Shown here: positions 9,192-15,833 of the stretch, in pieces
Position numbering within the stretch: the stretch's first letter is position 1
Layout of the letters: every line of letters begins with the position of its first letter
From: CAJXZP01 sp041563475
GTDB taxonomy: Bacteria; Bacteroidota; Bacteroidia; Flavobacteriales_G; Salibacteraceae
NCBI GenBank assembly: GCA_041563475.1
Contig: JBFFMY010000025.1
Location: forward strand, 1-40,349
DNA length: 40,349 nt
Direction of reading: 5' to 3'
The notes under the pieces: model-generated
The model's input: the letters and a program-made list of their open reading frames with translations, nothing else
What the model was told of the DNA's origin: nothing
Databases searched by the model: none
Program-made: the position numbers and the translations under genes

Positions 9192-9222
9192 AAAAAAACC
9201 AGCTCTTTTGGAGCTGGTTTTA
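9192..9222 (-). terminator. Terminator hairpin of ncRNA copy 2
   Basis: AACCAGCTC (9197-9205) and GAGCTGGTT (9211-9219) form a 9-bp stem with a TTTTG loop. On the minus strand it is followed by seven T and then ATGCC, the same tail as copy 1. Confidence 0.82.
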
Positions 9223-9358
9223 CTTGACTTTGGTGTAGGCCCGTCAAGAATGGCTTTATCGTAGTAAGTGGTTAGCGTGTTTGCTAGGTATATAGGTGGC
9301 TAGCAAACCTGATGGTTGTTGTGATTAGTGGGGGAAGTCCTTTTTAAACTTCTTGAAA
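9192..9358 (-). ncRNA. Candidate 6S-like small RNA, copy 2 (6S-Flavo type)
   Basis: Paralogue of the RNA at 8753-8921, in the same orientation and about 440 bases away. The closing helix is preserved exactly (UCAAGAA 9356-9350 with UUCUUGA 9250-9244), as is the apical hairpin (9279-9287 with 9300-9308, again a 12-nt loop) and the terminator stem. The sequence between these elements has diverged while the C/A-rich internal strand CTTCCCCCACTAATCACAA is kept. Conservation of paired segments and of the internal loop, but not of linkers, indicates selection on RNA structure. A -7-like CATATTTG lies at 9366-9359. It sits between the M49 peptidase terminator (9546) and copy 1. Transcription from the plus strand is less likely because the terminator T tract there is poor. 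Confidence 0.6.
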
Positions 9359-9406
9359 CAAATATGTGCCTAGAATTGAAGTGCTTGTTTAAGTATTGAG
9401 TCAATG
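9359..9406 (-). promoter_or_regulatory. Promoter and conserved upstream block of ncRNA copy 2
   Basis: CATATTTG at 9366-9359, a 14-base variable spacer, then CAATACTTAAACAAGCAC at 9398-9381 and the inverted repeat ATTG-AGT-CAAT (9395-9405). Arrangement and spacing equal copy 1. Confidence 0.5.
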
Positions 9407-9545
9407 GTTTTCAAATATGGGATATGTTTTAATCATTGGTTCAAATGCTTTGAATTTAATTAATAAATGTATTGAGAATATTTTGATTCACCACATTATA
9501 TTCTGAAAATTGAAATTTATGGGTAGATTTGGAATTACAAGTCAT

Positions 9546-9578
9546 AAAAAAAGCCGCTTCATTTGAAGCGGCTTTTGA
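9546..9578 (-). terminator. Terminator of the M49 peptidase gene
   Basis: AAGCCGCTTC (9551-9560) pairs with GAAGCGGCTT (9565-9574) around a 4-base loop. On the minus strand the stem is followed by a run of T (complement of A 9546-9552). It lies 18 bases after the peptidase stop codon. Confidence 0.88.
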
Positions 9579-9595
9579 TGAATTAGATTTGAAAC

Positions 9596-11608
9596 TTACA
9601 AGTTTCCATATTGGGAACTATAGTTCAACATTTGCTCTTCAAATGAATTTGCATATTCAATTTTGAAATCCGTAATAGTATCACCATCCATAATTGGGGT
9701 AATGATTGGGTTTACAAAACCAGAGAATGCTGGAACGTTTAGTTTAGCAGATCTTTCCAGTACCTCAGCATGAATTGCAGGGTCTACTTGTACTCCATAG
9801 TTTTCAACTAAGGCTTGTCCAGCAGCGTAGTCTCCTTCCGATTTTATTCTTTGAATTTCGCGCAATAAATTTCCAAAAATCACGCGTAATTTGTCATAGT
9901 CGTTAACTACAAAAAAAGTTTTACCATCCACAACCTTTTTCTCAATTACGTTTTCTGGTTGACCTTGTTCAAAAGCCCATGAAGCTACCAATTGTCGATT
10001 ACGCATGTGTGCTTCCTCTAAAACTTCCCCTTTGTTTAATCTACGTAATTGAACCATCATTCCGTTACGGATATAGCCATCATATTCTGCTTTACCTACT
10101 TCTAATGATTCCATGAGACCTATGTCCACAAGTTTAGTATCCATTAAATAGTATAAAGCCACTAAATCAGCTCTAGCTTCTTCTAAAGTGGAAGAATAAT
10201 TTTTCAATGTTTCCTTAGGGGTGCCTACACCTTCATTAATTTGACCAGACGCATGTCCTACAACTTCGTGTAAAGCCGTATGTAGTTTTCCACCAAGTTC
10301 ACCGTAAGATTTTCCACGTGCTTTTTCCTCATCAGAAAAAGCAAATTCTTCCAAATATGAACCGCCACTTGATTTACTATAAGCGTCAATAATGTTTCCT
10401 AAACTAACAGATTTTGACCCATGGGTAGCTCTGATCCAGTTTGCATTTGGAAGGTTAACGCCAATTGGTGTAGAAGGAGAAGAATCACCTGCCTCTCCTG
10501 CAGCACTTACTACTTTATAAGTAACTCCGGTAACTTTTTTCTTTTTGTGTTCATCTAATATAGATGAATTGTCCTCAAACCATTGAACATTATCTGCCAC
10601 TACAGACATTTGTTTTGAAGCCTCAAAATCTTTGATTTGAACAACGGTTTCATATGAACCTTTATAACCTAAAGGGTCGTTATAGACTTCGATAAAACTA
10701 TTGATGTAATCAATATCTCCTTCCGTAGCTTGACACCATGCAATGTTATACGCATCCCAAGTTTTTAAGTCGCCTGTTTTGTAATAATCAATAAGAAGAT
10801 TTAAAGCATCCGCTTGCGCCTGATTTTCAGTAACTTCAACAGCTTTTTCTAGCCACGAAACGATTTTTGTAATTGCAGCACCGTACATCCCATCAATTTT
10901 CCAAACCGCTTCGGTTACATTACCATCTGAATCACGTACAAGTTTGGTATTTAATCCATAAGAAACAGGTTGTTTATCTGTAGTATCGATAATAGAAGCG
11001 TAATAAGCTTCAGCTTCTGCTTGGGTTATATCTGCGTCATAGAAATTTACTGCGGAACTCAAAACCAAATCTGACTTGGAATCTAAACTTACTTTTTTAG
11101 CATCTACGCTAGGATCAAAAATTATGTTTACTACCTCATCAGATAAATCTGTGTTTGTTTCGGTCAATAATGTATTGAAATACTCCTTAGAAAAGTACGG
11201 TAAGAATTTGTAATTAGCGTAATGATGGTGAATACCATTAGAAAACCAAACTCTTTTGGTATATTCCATAAAGTTACTCCAATCCTCTGAATTTTTATCA
11301 CCAGTATAATTGGTAACAATATTCTCTAACCCTTTACGGATTGTTAAATTGTGACGGTAATTTTGATCCCAAATTATATCACGTCCCTCATAACCGGCTT
11401 GGGTTAAATAGTAGGCGTATTTTTTTTGTTGTAAGGATAAATTGTCCCATCCTGGGATTTGGTATCTAAGAACGCGCACATCAGCGAAATCTTCTACCAC
11501 CCATTCAAATTCTTCCTTGACTTCGGGAGTTGTTTGGGGAGTTTCTGAGGCACACGAGCCTAAAACTAAGGTTGTCATAATTGCGCCAATTAAATTAGTT
11601 GTTTTCAT
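9596..11608 (-). CDS. Dipeptidyl-peptidase III-like metallopeptidase (family M49), lipoprotein
   Basis: 670 aa. The N-terminus has a lipoprotein signal (MTTLVLGSC, lipid-modified Cys19), so it acts in the envelope rather than the cytosol, where animal DPP III resides. The zinc motif is HEVVGH (His447, Glu448, His452), the six-residue HEXXGH variant that is diagnostic of family M49. The third ligand lies in LEEARADL (Glu476/477), matching the EECRAE helix of DPP III. Members release dipeptides from the N-terminus of oligopeptides, fitting a role in peptide nutrition. The gene is monocistronic: a perfect -7 box stands at 11642-11635 and a strong terminator follows. Start ATG 11608 gives a complete signal peptide. 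Family call is secure; substrate is unknown. Confidence 0.92.
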   Translation of the reverse strand: MKTTNLIGAIMTTLVLGSCASETPQTTPEVKEEFEWVVEDFADVRVLRYQIPGWDNLSLQQKKYAYYLTQAGYEGRDIIWDQNYRHNLTIRKGLENIVTNYTGDKNSEDWSNFMEYTKRVWFSNGIHHHYANYKFLPYFSKEYFNTLLTETNTDLSDEVVNIIFDPSVDAKKVSLDSKSDLVLSSAVNFYDADITQAEAEAYYASIIDTTDKQPVSYGLNTKLVRDSDGNVTEAVWKIDGMYGAAITKIVSWLEKAVEVTENQAQADALNLLIDYYKTGDLKTWDAYNIAWCQATEGDIDYINSFIEVYNDPLGYKGSYETVVQIKDFEASKQMSVVADNVQWFEDNSSILDEHKKKKVTGVTYKVVSAAGEAGDSSPSTPIGVNLPNANWIRATHGSKSVSLGNIIDAYSKSSGGSYLEEFAFSDEEKARGKSYGELGGKLHTALHEVVGHASGQINEGVGTPKETLKNYSSTLEEARADLVALYYLMDTKLVDIGLMESLEVGKAEYDGYIRNGMMVQLRRLNKGEVLEEAHMRNRQLVASWAFEQGQPENVIEKKVVDGKTFFVVNDYDKLRVIFGNLLREIQRIKSEGDYAAGQALVENYGVQVDPAIHAEVLERSAKLNVPAFSGFVNPIITPIMDGDTITDFKIEYANSFEEQMLNYSSQYGNL

Positions 11609-11634
11609 TTACGTTTTTTTTGAAATAAGAACTC

Positions 11635-11642
11635 CAAATGTA
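11635..11642 (-). promoter_or_regulatory. -7 promoter element of the M49 peptidase gene
   Basis: TACATTTG, perfect TAnnTTTG, 26 bases upstream of the ATG; the same octamer precedes the DUF481 gene at 19825. Confidence 0.55.
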
Positions 11643-11751
11643 AACATCTAATAGCGGATTAGACAGATTTTATTTTAGTTTTTAAAGGTGGTTTAGGGTA
11701 TGAAACGAAGGTAATTACTTCAGTATTGGCAAAGAGAGAAAGTTTTTATGC

Positions 11752-12084
11752 TTACCAGTTTCCTTCTTCCTCATCCAATAGCATTAACGCTTCTGTAAGT
11801 TCTCCAATGCATTTTTGATTTTTAGCTTTTGAAGCCACGACCTTTCCTGCTTTATAGGCTAAAATAGCCTTATCTATTTCATTTTTATTTTCGTGCAGTT
11901 TCCCCAGTTTATAATAAGCATCCACATAATTCGGGTCATTCTCTATAATAGACTCACAAATTTCAATAGCTCTGGCTCGATTACCAGCCATTTGGTTTTC
12001 AACGGCAGCCGCGAATGCTAAAAATGAATCTTTAGGGTTTTTAGTATGCATACTTGTAACGAATTGTAATCTATCTCCGTCCAT
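11752..12084 (-). CDS. Small tetratricopeptide-repeat protein
   Basis: 110 aa, no signal peptide, so probably cytoplasmic. Residues about 19-88 contain two to three TPR-like helical pairs: FLAFAAAVENQMAGNRARAI, then AIEICESIIENDPNYVDAYY, then KLGKLHENKNEIDKAILAY, which carry the typical small/large residue spacing and the ...P-NYVDAYYKLG... signature. The acidic C-terminus (LLDEEEGNW) is distinctive. TPR proteins serve as protein-binding scaffolds; no partner can be named. A perfect -7 element stands 22 bases before the ATG, so it has its own promoter, and no clear terminator follows. Similar short TPR proteins are common single genes in Flavobacteriales. Confidence 0.8.
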   Translation of the reverse strand: MDGDRLQFVTSMHTKNPKDSFLAFAAAVENQMAGNRARAIEICESIIENDPNYVDAYYKLGKLHENKNEIDKAILAYKAGKVVASKAKNQKCIGELTEALMLLDEEEGNW

Positions 12085-12106
12085 GATTATATCGATTGGT
12101 TCTTCT

Positions 12107-12114
12107 CAAAAATA
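12107..12114 (-). promoter_or_regulatory. -7 promoter element of the TPR gene
   Basis: TATTTTTG on the minus strand, perfect TAnnTTTG match, 22 bases upstream of the start codon. Confidence 0.5.
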
Positions 12115-12192
12115 CGGGAATGGAAATGCGATGTTCTCAAAGAGAAATCTTAGTTTTCAACAGATTAGTTTCATAAGATTGCGGTAAAGAAA

Positions 12193-12217
12193 TAGCTTGA
12201 GTTATAGACCCAAGCTA
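12193..12217 (-). terminator. Weak hairpin after the truncated haemoglobin gene
   Basis: TAGCTTG (12193-12199) pairs with CAAGCTA (12211-12217) with an 11-base loop, followed on the minus strand by a broken T tract (TTTCTTT). It is a plausible but weak terminator. Confidence 0.4.
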
Positions 12218-12221
12218 AATT

Positions 12222-12683
12222 TTATTGTGCAACTACATGAGATTTCACAGACCAAACCATTGCGAGCACCTCATTCTGAGATTTTTGGTCCACATTATTG
12301 TTTTGGAGTACATTCATTATGTCATCAACAGCAGCAACAAACTCAGCGGAACTAATGTTCATGCCCCTGTGAGTGGTTTTCATGTCTTTTCCTTCATAAG
12401 TATGTGGTCCTCCACCGCCAGAACTTATTAATTGAACCATATGTTCTTTAATTAAAGCTACCTTTTCAGGGGTATTGGAATAAGGTGCAAATCGTGCAGA
12501 AATAATGGAATTTGAACTATGGGCGACAACTACCTCATCAACAATTTTACGTATACCGTCTTCACCTCCTAATCTCTCAAAAAGAGTAGTTTCTTCGTTT
12601 ATCGGCAAAGCTTTTGTGTAACTGGCATAGCCAATAAAAACTAGGGTAACAAGTACTAAAACAATGGGTATAATTTTCTTCAT
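12222..12683 (-). CDS. Group I truncated haemoglobin, exported or membrane-anchored
   Basis: 153 aa. Residues 1-25 are a hydrophobic signal or anchor (IIPIVLVLVTLVFIGYASY). The globin part starts at ETTLFERLGGEDGIRKIV, the usual opening of group I truncated haemoglobins, and contains the GGPHTYEGKDMKTTHRGMNI block, where the H of TTHRGM is the expected proximal haem ligand. The distal-side tyrosine normally near the B helix is not obvious. Such globins bind O2 or NO; export would place this one in the periplasm or facing it. A perfect -7 element lies 36 bases upstream of ATG. The next gene upstream is an AraC-type regulator on the same strand, but spacing of about 100 bases suggests separate transcription. 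Confidence 0.85.
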   Translation of the reverse strand: MKKIIPIVLVLVTLVFIGYASYTKALPINEETTLFERLGGEDGIRKIVDEVVVAHSSNSIISARFAPYSNTPEKVALIKEHMVQLISSGGGGPHTYEGKDMKTTHRGMNISSAEFVAAVDDIMNVLQNNNVDQKSQNEVLAMVWSVKSHVVAQ

Positions 12684-12718
12684 GATTCGTGTATTAAATG
12701 ATTTAATTGATTCAAAAT

Positions 12719-12726
12719 CAAATTTA
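12719..12726 (-). promoter_or_regulatory. -7 promoter element of the truncated haemoglobin gene
   Basis: TAAATTTG on the minus strand, perfect TAnnTTTG, predicting a leader of about 30 nt. Confidence 0.5.
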
Positions 12727-12787
12727 TATAAGACTTAAAAAAATCAATAGCACAAATGGTTCAAAAACTGGTAATTTTGGTTCAGAC

Positions 12788-13810
12788 CTAATTTATGGTT
12801 TGAAATGCAGTAGGATTTACAGTGAATTTTTTATGAAAACATTTTGAAAAGTAAGAGGGACTATTAAATCCCGATTGAAAAGCAATTTCAGAAACCGATA
12901 GATCAGTTGTTTTTAATAAGTTTAAAGCTTTGTTTAATCTGAAATCTTTCAAAAAGATATTTGGAGATTTACCGGATATAGATTTTAAAACACGGTAAAA
13001 CTTAGATCTACTAAAACCTAAATCTCCACTAAAATCATTCACTTGTAAATCAGTATTTTGAAAATTAGCATCCAAATAATCCATCCAACTGGTTAGGAAT
13101 TTTTCCTCATTCTTTTTTGTGATTGTTATTTGTTCATGAAAAGGAAACTTGTTTTGATTTTCACTCATAAATAAATCGAAGACTTCTTGAGAAATACAAA
13201 TGTTGTTCAACGCTACATTTGAAAGTCGTTCTGAAAGTTTAATAGTGTTTTCAAAAATTTCATCTTTTTCGGTAACAGGGATACCAGAGGCAATTCCAAT
13301 TCCAAATGGAGAATTCGATTTCGCGAAAAAGGAATTTATTTCAATAGCGAAATGAACTACCGAGCTCACTGAGGTAAAAGAAATAAGATTTACAGTTACA
13401 ATTCTTCCATGAAACTTGGATACTGTTTTTTCAAGAAAATCATCTTGAAAATGATTGTTCCTAAGAGTTAAAAGAATTCTAAAGGCAGGATCATTTATTA
13501 TGTTTAGGTCGCTATTTTTTGATTTTGCTGGATCCTCAATTCTTCCTAAAAAGGATTCAACAATGCTAGGGTTCACTTCAATAATTCTGTGAGGAACTTC
13601 TCCATGGGCGTTATTATGCATATCAATTATACATTGTTTATTAGGGGCTTCAACCAAACAAAATGCTGTTTTCCGAACATCATCAAACCAATAAGTCAAA
13701 CCCTTACAATTGTAGTTGTCCTGAATTTTCAGATCTTCTTGATGTAATTGGGCAACATTTTCAGCAGTTACCTTCGCGGATACATCATGTCTGTCCATAA
13801 AAATTGGCAT
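12788..13810 (-). CDS. AraC-family regulator with N-terminal DUF4242 (nickel-binding-like) and cyclase-like domains
   Basis: 340 aa with three parts. Residues 1-90 (MPIFMDRHDV, VAQLHQEDLKIQDNYNCKGL, TYWFDDVRKTAFCLVEAP) match DUF4242, the SCO4226-type ferredoxin-like fold described as nickel-binding. Residues about 105-215 resemble a degenerate class III nucleotide-cyclase fold: GIGIASGIPVTEKDEIFENT followed by IKLSERL mirrors the cyclase block that ends in N-x-x-x-R, but I see no metal-binding aspartate pair, so it is probably a sensor. Residues about 250-340 are an AraC-type double helix-turn-helix (DLGFSRSKFYRVLKSISG, SVSEIAFQSGFNSPSYFSKC). It should bind DNA and act as a transcription factor; the ligand is unknown. 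A perfect 11-bp palindrome lies 33 bases before the start and could be its own operator. Confidence 0.85.
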   Translation of the reverse strand: MPIFMDRHDVSAKVTAENVAQLHQEDLKIQDNYNCKGLTYWFDDVRKTAFCLVEAPNKQCIIDMHNNAHGEVPHRIIEVNPSIVESFLGRIEDPAKSKNSDLNIINDPAFRILLTLRNNHFQDDFLEKTVSKFHGRIVTVNLISFTSVSSVVHFAIEINSFFAKSNSPFGIGIASGIPVTEKDEIFENTIKLSERLSNVALNNICISQEVFDLFMSENQNKFPFHEQITITKKNEEKFLTSWMDYLDANFQNTDLQVNDFSGDLGFSRSKFYRVLKSISGKSPNIFLKDFRLNKALNLLKTTDLSVSEIAFQSGFNSPSYFSKCFHKKFTVNPTAFQTIN

Positions 13811-13842
13811 ATTGATACTGATTTAATGGGTGTGTGAAAATG

Positions 13843-13873
13843 AATACTTGTATGTTACTAATATACAAGTATT
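13843..13873. promoter_or_regulatory. Perfect 11-bp inverted repeat upstream of the AraC-type gene
   Basis: AATACTTGTAT (13843-13853) and ATACAAGTATT (13863-13873) are exact reverse complements with a 9-base spacer. The site lies between the AraC-type start (13810) and the DEAD-box stop (13901). It lacks a T tract, so an operator is more likely than a terminator, though a weak AT-rich terminator of the helicase gene cannot be excluded. Confidence 0.6.
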
Positions 13874-13900
13874 TCTAATATTTATCACAATCAACAGAGT

Positions 13901-15034
13901 TTAACTTAATACAGACTCACTATCAATCATATCCACATTCTTTTTCATCTTCTTTTGGATTACTTTGAAATGGGCCTGATCTTCCGGAGTGACAAAAGTT
14001 ATGGCTTCTCCAGGGTTTTCAGCTCGACCTGTTCTCCCAATACGATGAACGTAATCTTTTGGAGATCTGGGAAGTTCATAATTTATTACATACGGAAGAA
14101 ATTCAATATCAATTCCTCTGGCTAACAAATCGGTAGCTACAAGAACGCGCAACTTACCATTCTTAAATTTCACCATGGAATCGGTTCTTGAACCTTGGCT
14201 CTTTTTACCATGGATAGCCGTAGCATCAATATTATTTTTACGTAATTTTTTAACCAAATTATCTGCTTTGAATACCGAAGAAACAAATACCAAAACTTGA
14301 TTCATTTCTTTAGATTCGATCAAAAATCGAAGCAAAGGACCCTTATTTTCTTCGGTAACGAAATAGCCGACTTGGTTAATTAAATTCGTTGTTTCTTCCT
14401 TAGGTTCAATTTGAATTACAATTGGATTGTTAAGGATGAGTTGATTTATTTTTTTGACGTCATCAGATAAAGTCGCAGAAAAAAGCAGGTTTTGACGAAC
14501 AGCTGGAAGTTTTGAAATGATTTTAGCCATTTCTTCTTCAAAACCCAAGTTCAACATTTTATCTGCCTCATCAAGCACTAAAGCTTTAACACCAGAAAGG
14601 CTTACAGCATTCGATTCTACCAATTCAATTAATCTTCCGGGAGTAGCTACTAAAACACTTACGCCACTCAATGATTTCATTTGAGGATTTATTGAAACAC
14701 CCCCAAAAACAGCCATAGTTTTTACTGGTTGGAGTAAACCGCTACTAAATTGTTGAAATACATCTTTAACTTGAACAGCTAATTCTCTGGTAGGGACGAC
14801 TACTAAAACAGGGATTTGACGATTTTTTGAAGGTTGGTATGTTGCTAAGTTCATTAAAATTGGTAGAACATAACTAGCCGTTTTACCTGAACCCGTTTGC
14901 GCGATTCCTAAAACATCTTTTTTTTCTAAAATTGCCGGAATGGCTTGCTTTTGAATTAGGTAAGGTTGTTTGTAATTATTGGCTTGTAGAGCCTTTAATA
15001 GCGTTGTAGATAATCCCAATCCTGAAAATGCCAT
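13901..15034 (-). CDS. DEAD-box ATP-dependent RNA helicase (RhlE-like)
   Basis: 377 aa, a compact two-RecA-domain helicase acting in the cytoplasm on structured RNA. Motifs in order: Q motif (F3, YLIQKQAIP), motif I AQTGSGKT (45-52), Ia PTRELA, GG, TPGR, II DEAD, III SAT, IV VFVSS, V ATDLLARGID, VI HRIGRTGR. The C-terminus ends about 25 residues after motif VI (PEDQAHFKVIQKKMKK), so it lacks the basic tail of larger RhlE proteins. A perfect -7 element stands 24 bases upstream. Likely roles are ribosome assembly or RNA decay at low temperature; this is family knowledge, not shown by the sequence. Confidence 0.95.
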   Translation of the reverse strand: MAFSGLGLSTTLLKALQANNYKQPYLIQKQAIPAILEKKDVLGIAQTGSGKTASYVLPILMNLATYQPSKNRQIPVLVVVPTRELAVQVKDVFQQFSSGLLQPVKTMAVFGGVSINPQMKSLSGVSVLVATPGRLIELVESNAVSLSGVKALVLDEADKMLNLGFEEEMAKIISKLPAVRQNLLFSATLSDDVKKINQLILNNPIVIQIEPKEETTNLINQVGYFVTEENKGPLLRFLIESKEMNQVLVFVSSVFKADNLVKKLRKNNIDATAIHGKKSQGSRTDSMVKFKNGKLRVLVATDLLARGIDIEFLPYVINYELPRSPKDYVHRIGRTGRAENPGEAITFVTPEDQAHFKVIQKKMKKNVDMIDSESVLS

Positions 15035-15057
15035 GCGAATTTTATTTAGTAAAACAG

Positions 15058-15065
15058 CAAAGGTA
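15058..15065 (-). promoter_or_regulatory. -7 promoter element of the DEAD-box helicase gene
   Basis: TACCTTTG on the minus strand, perfect TAnnTTTG, about 24 bases upstream of the ATG. Confidence 0.55.
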
Positions 15066-15134
15066 GCCTTAACCGAAATAAACTATTAGGTAAGTATGTT
15101 TTTTTTGTAAAATCAAACGGATTTGAAGTTGATT

Positions 15135-15629
15135 TTACTTTTCCTTAGAAATCATGCAATTCAAATAATCAAATAAATACTCCCCTTTACGTCCAGATAG
15201 AATAGTCTTGAACTGGTAAAGTTCATAATACGCCACTTTTTTAGTAGAGAGCTCCTTTATGTACAGATCATTTAAAAAAATTACAGTGCGGTAGGAGTAT
15301 ATGTTTTCACCAACATAATCATAGTCGATCAATGTGCGAAGTCTGAGGGTCGTACTATCCGTAAAATGAATAGTTACATTTGATTTTTTTGCGAGTTCTT
15401 TTAAAACTACCGGTTTAATATACGATCCATCAGCATTTAGAAAAAGGTAAATCAATGAGGCAGGGGGAGTGTAATCACTAAAATAAATTTTGCTAAGGGA
15501 GAATTCTTTTATTTTGGTAGGCGTTGTAGTAGTGATGTTAAATCCTTTTTCCGTAACACTTAAGTTGTCGCATTGAGCGGTTAGTGTGGAAGTAATTAAT
15601 ATGCTAATGATGGTTAAAATAGTTTTCAT
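15135..15629 (-). CDS. Secreted protein of unknown function
   Basis: 164 aa. The first 18 residues (MKTILTIISILITSTLTA) form a Sec signal peptide with a TAQ cleavage region typical of the phylum; the mature part would be periplasmic. I do not recognise the family. It is rich in beta-type segments (IKEFSLSKIYFSDY, SLIYLFLNADGSY, YSYRTVIFLNDLYIKEL) and contains two cysteines in the mature part (QCDNL near the new N-terminus and LNCMIS near the end), which could form a disulfide. It lies alone between the helicase and ClpB genes with no clear promoter octamer. Reading-frame integrity and signal peptide make it a real gene. Confidence 0.75.
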   Translation of the reverse strand: MKTILTIISILITSTLTAQCDNLSVTEKGFNITTTTPTKIKEFSLSKIYFSDYTPPASLIYLFLNADGSYIKPVVLKELAKKSNVTIHFTDSTTLRLRTLIDYDYVGENIYSYRTVIFLNDLYIKELSTKKVAYYELYQFKTILSGRKGEYLFDYLNCMISKEK

Positions 15630-15773
15630 TTTTTTGAATATTTCAAAATGGTAATTATTACTACGAAGTTCGCAAATAGTTAGGTTTTAAAGGGATATAT
15701 TAATCATATTTCAGACTGATTTTTATTCTGATAAAAGGGTGAGTTCAGGTATCTTATATGTGTCAATTAGAAT

Positions 15774-15808
15774 AAAAAAGGGTTCGTTTTCATTTGAAAA
15801 CGAACCCT
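15774..15808 (-). terminator. Terminator of clpB
   Basis: AGGGTTCGTTTTC (15779-15791) pairs with GAAAACGAACCCT (15796-15808), a perfect 13-bp stem with a 4-base loop, followed by T6 on the minus strand, 26 bases after the clpB stop. Confidence 0.9.
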
Positions 15809-15833
15809 AATTACTCCAAACCTTTTAGATTAT

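Noticed and set aside
8749..9400. The duplicated element as an insertion sequence, REP element or CRISPR-like repeat
   Set aside because: Only two copies in the same orientation, no transposase, no target duplications, and conservation follows RNA helices and terminators.
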